Under the pieces are notes generated by a model. That model saw only the letters and a list, made by a program, of their open reading frames with translations. It did no database searches and was not told the DNA's origin. DNA of 64,000 nucleotides, from NCBI RefSeq assembly GCF_030272615.1, contig NC_081410.1, forward strand, positions 192,407,619 to 192,471,618, in the 5' to 3' direction. This DNA is from Cryptomeria japonica (lineage: Eukaryota; Streptophyta; Pinopsida; Cupressales; Cupressaceae). This document shows, in pieces, positions 57,243 through 64,000 of this stretch. Position 1 is the first letter of the stretch. Each line of letters begins with the position of its first letter. The position numbers and the translations under genes are program-made.

Positions 57243-58402
57243 ATCCTTTCTGATTATTCATGCTTAGATCTGAAAATTTGCTTCCTTGATTACATTTCCA
57301 TGTTTGATCTTTTGCAAAATTTTAGAGGTTAATTGCATAAAAACCCTAAATTTTCTTTTTGAAAATTGAACTTGTGAAATGTTTAATTGTTAATGCTTGT
57401 TCCAGATCTGCCCTTCTATTACAAATTATCAATTCATATTTGTGCTTTAATTTTTAAAATTAAGTGGTTGAGTGTCAAAACCCTAATTTTTGAAACCCTC
57501 TTGATTCAACCTTTGTCCGACAATTTCACTGATCAAAACATCTCCAAATCAGCTGTAACTTTGGATTCCGCAATAAAATCACAATATCTTTCATCCCTGA
57601 AAATTTGGAAAAAAGTTGCGAGGACCGTGTGCACTCCGAGCGCCATCGTCCCCGACATTTTTTCTGAAATTTCGGGAGCTAGATCTTACTGTATTTTTCT
57701 GCTAAAATCCCGAATTTTGGCTGATTTTATCAATTACAACACTTTCAAAATTACAGTCAAAGTTGGTCTAGTGATTGCTTGGATTAAGGCTTCTAAACAT
57801 TCAAAAATTGGTGAAATTGAAATTTTGTGTCAAAATTGTGCTCTTACTGTCCTAAATCTGAAAATTGTGTCAGCATTCATTTGAAATTTCAGTGCTCTAT
57901 TCAAATTCTTGCAATTTGTGACTTTTGAAATTAAGTGTTCAATTACAACAACTTTGATTTCCGCTTTCAAAATTGAATTTTGCGTGAAATTGAGTCAACT
58001 TTTAAATTTCAAAACTTGCATTGCTTTTGGTATTCCCTCTAAAATCATAAAATTCAAAATTTCAGTTTCCCTCTCTTTTTCAAAATTCAAATTTTGCATT
58101 TTTCGACAATCTTGGTAGGGTTTAATTTCGAGATTGCAACTTTAATTTCGCCTATCTACAGATCGTATAATCACTCAATTCTTTCAGATTAGCTTTAAAA
58201 TCATCATAACTTTCATCCCTGCAAATTTTGAAAAAAGTTGCGAGGACCGTGTGCACTCCGAGCGCCACGGTCCCTGACATTTTTTTCTGAAATTTCGGGA
58301 GATTGTCGTGATTGCATTTAACAACTTAAATCTAGGAGATTGGCTGATTTTACTGAAATTTGCTACCTCTAAAATTCAAAATTTTCTCTCCCTCTCTAGT
58401 GC
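57243..58402 (+). other. K leader with duplicated structured motif
   Basis: It is non-coding and A/T-rich. A block of about 95 bp is present twice (about 57590-57690 and 58205-58310): AAAAAAGTTGCGAGGACCGT, then GTGCACTCCGAGCGCCA, then GAAATTTCGGGAG. The core resembles the LTR motif near 56825. The 165-codon open stretch at 57387-57884 has no domain and is not called. Confidence 0.6.
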
Positions 58403-61400
58403 ATGAGTTTTACAACAATAAGCCCTACTTACACTATTCCCGTTAGATGAAGTCGTAGAATTAAGTCTTTCCGAGGTTTAATTACCGAGGAGATGGAACC
58501 TAATTTGAATAGCCTTTTTAACGAGGACATGGGTAATTCCTCTAATCCTCCTAATGATGAAGAAGCTCTCCATGAGGTTTCTATTGAACAACTTTCAAAA
58601 TTGGATAACCAATTTGATGATTTTCGACAATGGATGTCTCAAGAATACCCTGATAGTCAAGCTCTTCCTTTAATTGAGGGTCTAAAACATATGCTTCAAA
58701 GTGATAAGAATGGAATTGATATTTTGCATGGTATTGCACACATTGTGGATTCAAATGTGATGCCTATGAAGAGTTGTGCCGAAACTTTAGGTTATACACA
58801 ACCTCCTACTCAAGTCAATCATTCAATTCCTCTGACAACTTCTATTGCTAGCATACCTACCTTTACATCAAACATAATGACCACTTCAACACAAGATATT
58901 CCTCCTATGATCACCAGTCATGGGGGCAATCCCTTTTCTTCAATCAACCCTCTTCCTTCATTCAATCCGACTTCTTCATTCATTTCTTCAATGAGTGTCC
59001 CTATTACATCTTCACGAATGAACATGACGTAAGGGGGCAATTCATTTAACCATTCCATTCCTCCTTGTAGTGTTCCTCCTGTCCAATCATCTCCTATGAA
59101 TAACTATCATAGTGTCCCACCACCTTATTCTTTACCTTCTTTCAATAACATAACACCTCCATCACAATCTAACACATCTAATATGAATTCTTCGACTGAA
59201 GCGACCATTAACAATCTTGCACAAACTGTCTCTTCTTTACAGCAACAAATTGACTCTATGAATCAATCTAAGTTTAGTGTGCCCACATTTGATGTTGCGA
59301 GCCCACTTTCTCTTGACATTGTTCGAGCTATCCCTCCTAAACATGTTGAAATCCCGCATTTGGAGCTTTATAATGGTAAAGGTGATCCTCTAACACATGT
59401 TAAGACTTTGCAAACAATATGTACCGATTTTGCTTATGACCAAAGGTTGCTTGCAAAACTGTTTACTAGAACATTAAGATACAAAGCCCTACAATGGTAT
59501 TGCTCGTTGCCTTCTTATTCTATTACTTCTTTTGAACAACTTGCAAATGCTTTTATTCAACAATTTCAAAACAATATAAGTCCTAAAGTTACTTTGATTG
59601 ATTTAATGCATTGTAAATAAGGTGTTAAAGAAAAAGTGACTGATTTCATTGGTAGATATAAGCATTTGTATGCTCAAATTTCTTTTCCAGTGCCTGACAA
59701 TGATATTCAAAGAATCTTTATTTCTAATTTACAAAAAGATATTCAAGACAAACTTCTATTTTCTGAGTTTACTTCTTTCCAACAGTTGTGTGCAACTCTT
59801 CACAATTATCAACTGACTGTGAGTCAAATGGAACAATCACATCCTATGGCTCCCAGTGATAAGGGTGATAGCAGTCAACAACCATTTGGGAAGTTTAAAC
59901 CGAACAGAGATTCCATCAAATTCAATGAAAACATCATCAACAACAATGTGAATGCAGCATCAGGTGTGCCTTCTATTTCTAAGTTTTTCATGAAAGAAAG
60001 AAAGTTTACTCCTTTGAATGAATCATTGCATAGTATTATGAATAAGTTATTGGAACAAAATGTGCTTACTCTTCCTCCTATAAGGCAAATTGATCCTACA
60101 AAGAGTAATTCACCCTATTTTGATAACAAATCTTTTTGTCAATTTCATCGTCAGCCTAGGCATGATACTGAAAAATGTTTTGCTTTGAAGGGTAAAATTC
60201 AAGATTTGATTGATAATAATACTATCTCTGTTTCAGGAGTGAATGATAAAGGCAACACATCTGTAGCTCCTCCTAACCAAAATCTTCAGATTTTTACTGA
60301 TCCATTACCTTCTCATACCTATAATGTGATTGAGACTAATGATTCCTCTCTCTCACCTGATGATCTTGTGTCTATGACTCCAAATGTGATTAACTTTGTA
60401 GAGTAGCAAGAAAACCCTAAAGAAACTTCCATCACATTTGATTCTAGTGAAACTATCAGAGCACCCGATGGTCCTTTATACATAGTTGCAAAAGTCAAGA
60501 ATACACCTTGCCGTGGAGTGCTTATTGATCCTTCTTGCATGGTTAATGTTATTACTGAAGAATTTCTCTTTACCTTGCAATTGAATCAAGTAATCTATGA
60601 CAAAACAGATGTGATTGTGAAATTATTTGATGCATTTTCTTCTCCTGCAATTGGTTCTATTACATTACCTATTGAAGTTCATAACAAAACCCTTGATGTG
60701 AACTTTGCTATCATTCCTTCATCCGAACAATTTCGTGTGAAGCTTGGCTATCCTTGGCTATCTTCCATGAAAGCTATTGCTTCTCCTATTCACAAGTGTT
60801 TGAAATTTCTCCATAATGGTAAAGTTGTTACTGTTAATCATAGTCTCTTTAAACCAGCTGAAAGAACTTCTAGCGTTCCTATTGATTATTTTTGGCCTAA
60901 ACAATTCCAATCTCTTCCTCCGCGAAGTGATCATCTGTTCAAATCTTATCAAAAGTGGAAAACAGATATGATCCTATCTCTAAGTGAACCTAGAACACCC
61001 AAACTTGATATTCCTATCATTCTTGAGAAGGAAGTTCTTCCTTTGAAAGATAAAACTAATGTCTTTCCTCAAGCAGATTCCCAACCCATCCCTATGGATG
61101 TAACTATGTCTATGCCTAACAAACTTTCTAAGGGTAGACCTATACCTCCTCGTCATGATGGACTTGGTCTCCTTCCTAAACCAAATATTCCTCCTTTATA
61201 TGGAGCAGTTCCTCCTCCTTCCTTTTATAGAGAAAAGAGACCTTCCTCTTCTCCTATTATCCAACCTAAGAGACCACAACCTAAACACCCAAGTGATAAG
61301 GATGAGAACATTCCTCCTCCTCAATCTTCTCCACTTCCTACTAAGACTAGACGAAATCGTTCTGCACATGAACACTGACGAAAGTGTCGTCTTAGAGCTC

Positions 61401-61846
61401 AAGCAGCTGATTCTCAAACTTTGCAATCTCCAAAAACACCTTCAACAAGCATTATTCCATTTTCTCCTCAACCAGAAATTGAGCCAAAATCTCCTAAACA
61501 TAAGATGCATGATGGTCTTGATCCTGTGCGAGTTAAAGATCCTATTTTTATAAATCTTGATGATGATATAGATGAAAATGTTATTCATGATGAAAATGTT
61601 ACTTCTCTTGCTTCTGATAGTGAATATGAACTTGTTGATATTGATAACCATTTATCTAATGAATTTTCTAAAGCACTTATCCTAGCTCCTAGACAAGAAC
61701 AACGTGGCTTGGAACATGAACATAGCCCTTGTTTGGATCTTGTGATAGCTCCATCTGCTGTGTTGGATGTTCCTCCTCTGGCGTGTTCCCTACCTTCTCG
61801 AAACATTGATCAGCAAGATCGGGGGGTAGATGACGTGCTAGACTAG
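58403..61846 (+). pseudogene. K gag-protease ORF, one frame, stops only
   Basis: I start at ATG 58403 (MSFTTISPTYTIPV), because it is in frame with the ATG at 58493 across one TGA at 58448. The frame then runs about 1147 codons to 61846 with four more stops: TAA 59030, TAA 59618, TAG 60404, TGA 61376. Domains: Pro/Ser/Thr-rich N-terminus; retrotransposon gag core at residues about 315-395 (ELYNGKGDPLTHVKTL; LQWYCSLPSYSITSFEQL); knuckle-like CQFHRQPRHDTEKC at about 580-593, typical of Athila/TAT gag; aspartic protease-like fold at about 705-815 (VLIDPSCMVNVI, catalytic Asp kept, Gly of D-x-G replaced by Ser; LGYPWLSSMKAIASP); then Pro-rich and acidic tails. It supplies gag functions only, so an autonomous partner would be needed. 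Confidence 0.85.
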
Positions 61847-62572
61847 TTTCATTAGCATAGCCGATTCTCCCCTCCTCTCTTTTGTTACTTCTTCTATGTG
61901 TTATTCTCATTCTTCTATTTGTTGTCCTTAGTGTTGTCTACTTGAGGATGATGCAAAGCATTGAGATCTCTTTTGGTCTCTCTCATGTTGACTCAAAAGA
62001 CACATGTGTTCCCTTCTTCTAGGTGACCTTCCTTGATTGGGGAATGAAGAACAATTATGCATACATACATATGATATACATGAATTATCATATAGCATAC
62101 TGACCCCGAGGAAAGAAAAGTCACCTCGTGCTTTGTGTTTTGTGTCTATTATCCTTGGGTTTATCTCACACTTGGGGGCTAAATCCTTGCGATAACGTGC
62201 TCCTTTCCCTTATCATTTCTTATGTGTATCACTACCTTAAAGCAATCACCCCCGTTGAGGCGTGTGCGATCACTTTAATGTAGGGGGGCATACACCCTGT
62301 CTATCCCTTCAGGATACTTGAAAATTTCTTGGTGAACTTAGCCTTGCCTTGAAAATTTTTTGGTATTTCTCTTGCATGACTCATAGTGAGGGAACCTTAC
62401 TACTGACAGTCATGGTTCTCCCTCATGATCTTCCCTTTTACTTTGTCAATTGAAGTCGTAAGATCCTTAGTCCACTGGGGGCTTGGTGTGTCTTGCCTCC
62501 TTGACGTGGTGAAAGTCTTTCAATGTTGTTTCCTTGTACTTTACCGGAAGTATGAGCATACATACTCCCGCT
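61847..62572. other. 3' untranslated segment of K
   Basis: There is no gene. It includes ACATACATATGATATACATG near 62062 and CTTGGGGGCTAAAT-like words that anticipate the polypurine tract. Confidence 0.6.
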
Positions 62573-62587
62573 AAAGTGGGGGCTAAA
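62573..62587 (+). other. Polypurine tract of K
   Basis: AAAGTGGGGGCTAAA lies directly before the LTR start TGTAGCGTCC. Confidence 0.8.
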
Positions 62588-63831
62588 TGTAGCGTCCTAA
62601 AATTGTGACACTTGCAATTTTGACTGCATTTTGGTCTTCACGATGGTGACGCAACACAAAACCTGAATGGAGACCCCAAAACTTGTCCACGACACCAAAA
62701 ACTGCATTTTCTTGCACCCTGGCCTGATCCTCCTTTACACCCTGCTGTCCCGGGAGGTGGGACCAAAGCGCCCAGCGCCCTGGTCCCTCAGGACCAGGGT
62801 GCCCAGGACCATGGCACCCAGCGCTCTGGTCCCTGGCCCTATTTTTGGGCCCGGTCTCTTATGGGGCTTCGGGTCTTTATGTTTGCAAATTGGAAAATAA
62901 TCTTTCGTGGTCGGCCTAAGGTCAAAAAAATCAGTCTATCAGCCCTAATTGACAAGTATATAAACTACATTTTTCTCTCCCATTTGGGTAGATGAGAGGA
63001 AGATGAACATATGTGGAAACGATACTCAAACATTCAAGCATTCAAGCATTCCTTCAAGCAATTGATCATTCTAAGTCTCCATTCAAGGCCAAGTGTTGCT
63101 TTCAAGACAAGGATTCAACCATTGAAGAGGAGATCACTTACTACATACAACATACAACATACAACATCTATACCTTCGCATATAAGGATACAAACATCCT
63201 TACAACAAGGTACTAGTACTTGTTTTACATTACAGACATTTACATTTACAGCATTTCTCATTTCTTGGTTAATTCCAAAACTGGGGTTTGACCTAAGGGC
63301 AAACCCCTAATCCCTAACCCCCCAATCATCTTTGCTTTTCTGTTTGTAGGTTGTAGGTACGCGGCTGAAATTGAAGATCTAGAATCCTTGTGCAGAGACG
63401 AACAGATCCCCCTTCGTTTCGCGGATTTTTCGGAGGACCGTGTGCACGTCGGGCGCCATCGTCCCGTCAACTTTTGCTCAAATTTGCAGGACAGTGCCGT
63501 ATCGACATTTTACTGCTAATTCCAAGTCCGCAACTTCATCCTATATCCCTATCTTAGTTTATAAGTGAATCTTTCTCACTTTTCGTGCATTCCTAGCTTA
63601 ATCATTCTATCCACATTCTTTACAAAAGAGGGTAGCCTTGTTGTCTTAACCCTTGAAACTCATTTAGAATCCAATCTTGCATTGTGTGGGATTGGATCTT
63701 GTGGGTTTCAACCCCTCTTTTGAATGTAAAGTCTTTCCCAAGTGAAAACCGCCAACCCTAGTGACCTCCCTTCTCTCTCCTCGGAGTTGGAAGAGGGGAG
63801 AGCAACTAGGGTTTGATTTTTCCACTTTACA
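62588..63831 (+). repeat. 3' LTR of K (1.24 kb)
   Basis: It is collinear with the 5' LTR. The main difference is a shortened GC-rich array. Single-base differences are mostly transitions. Its TATA-like site reads TATATAA (62957-62963), where the 5' LTR has TATGTAA. Confidence 0.92.
62957..62963 (+). promoter_or_regulatory. Candidate TATA box in K 3' LTR
   Basis: TATATAA in GACAAGTATATAAACTAC. The 5' LTR counterpart at 56346 is TATGTAA. Position within the LTR suits a promoter; function is not shown. Confidence 0.4.
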
Positions 63832-63836
63832 CAACT
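63832..63836. repeat. Target-site duplication of K (right), CAACT
   Basis: It is identical to 55956-55960. Confidence 0.92.
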
Positions 63837-64000
63837 AACCTCGCTTTATATTTCTCAATGCTTCCATCTGAACCAATCTTTTTCTTGAACACCCATTTGC
63901 AACCAACAAGCTTCCGTCCTTTAGGCAATGGTACAAGATCCCATGTATCATTCTTTTTCAAAGCTACCATTTCTTCTTCCATAGCAATCTTCTAGAATTC
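63832..64000 (-). pseudogene. Copia RT N-terminal segment of H (continues outside)
   Basis: On the minus strand: [48 protein letters not shown], the usual start of copia RT. A stop lies near 63993. It joins the segment left of K. Confidence 0.88.

Larger units (their letters stand above)
55961..63831 (+). mobile_element. Element K: gypsy-type gag-protease element, 7.87 kb
   Basis: It is complete: LTRs 55961-57220 and 62588-63831, primer site 57224, polypurine tract 62573-62587, CAACT duplications. It has one long ORF of gag plus protease-like sequence, and no RT, RNase H or integrase. Gag features match Athila/TAT-type Ty3/gypsy elements, so K is a non-autonomous member. Closely similar LTRs and perfect duplications make it the youngest-looking insertion here. 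Confidence 0.92.
53678..64000 (-). mobile_element. Copia element H, minus strand, split by K, runs off the right edge
   Basis: 3' LTR, RNase H and the 3' part of RT occupy 53678-55960. The preceding RT segment is at 63832-64000. K lies between with perfect CAACT duplications. Reading joins ARLV (right of K) to AKGYSQ-like (left of K). Confidence 0.88.

Noticed and set aside
57387-57884. 165-codon ORF in K leader
   Set aside because: It overlaps the duplicated structured motif, has no domain, and the second motif copy does not preserve the frame.

Overview
This window looks like intergenic DNA from a large-genome seed plant. I favour a gymnosperm (conifer-like) genome, but that is inference and the species cannot be read from the sequence. 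I found no host gene, rRNA or tRNA. Almost every base belongs to LTR retrotransposons, most of them nested inside one another, plus one roughly 1.9 kb degenerate satellite block. Evidence for the plant assignment: Ty1/copia and Ty3/gypsy pol domains, long LTRs (0.9-3.9 kb), initiator-Met-type primer sites, a chromodomain-type integrase tail, and a plant mobile domain (PMD) ORF.

Layout, left nest (1-48781). A minus-strand copia (F, 45425-48781) is the outermost layer. Into it went a plus-strand copia (A/C): 5' LTR 1-1010, gag-protease-integrase 1067-3345, RT-RNase H 31062-31554 plus 35411-36016, 3' LTR 36332-37483 plus 45328-45424. Three elements then entered A/C: element R with 2.6 kb LTRs (3346-5947 and 28434-31061), a 3.85 kb solo LTR (E2, 31555-35405, duplication TTATG), and non-autonomous element D (37484-45327). 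R contains a truncated LTR (E1), which contains a chromovirus-type gypsy element on the minus strand (L, 6504-28035), whose 3' LTR contains the 13.8 kb non-autonomous element N (6958-20763). The nest F > A/C > R > E1 > L > N is six levels deep.

Satellite (48787-50714). Degenerate units of about 20 bp, rich in palindromes (CTTAAG; cATAATAGGxCCTATTATg), separate the two nests.

Right nest (50720-64000). A plus-strand copia (G) is interrupted in its pre-integrase region by a minus-strand copia (H), which is split in its RT by K (55961-63831). K is a Ty3/gypsy gag-protease-only element with perfect CAACT target duplications and closely similar LTRs. H runs past the right edge.

The most interesting content is in the non-autonomous elements. 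N has a single 927-codon minus-strand frame for an unrecognised Gln/Pro/Asp-rich protein, and on the opposite strand a PMD protein with an acidic tail. K has a single gag-protease frame of about 1150 codons. D has a coiled-coil protein with five zinc knuckles and a second unrecognised protein. N and K share a primer-site sequence, and their long frames are broken mainly by stops that single C-to-T changes could have made.
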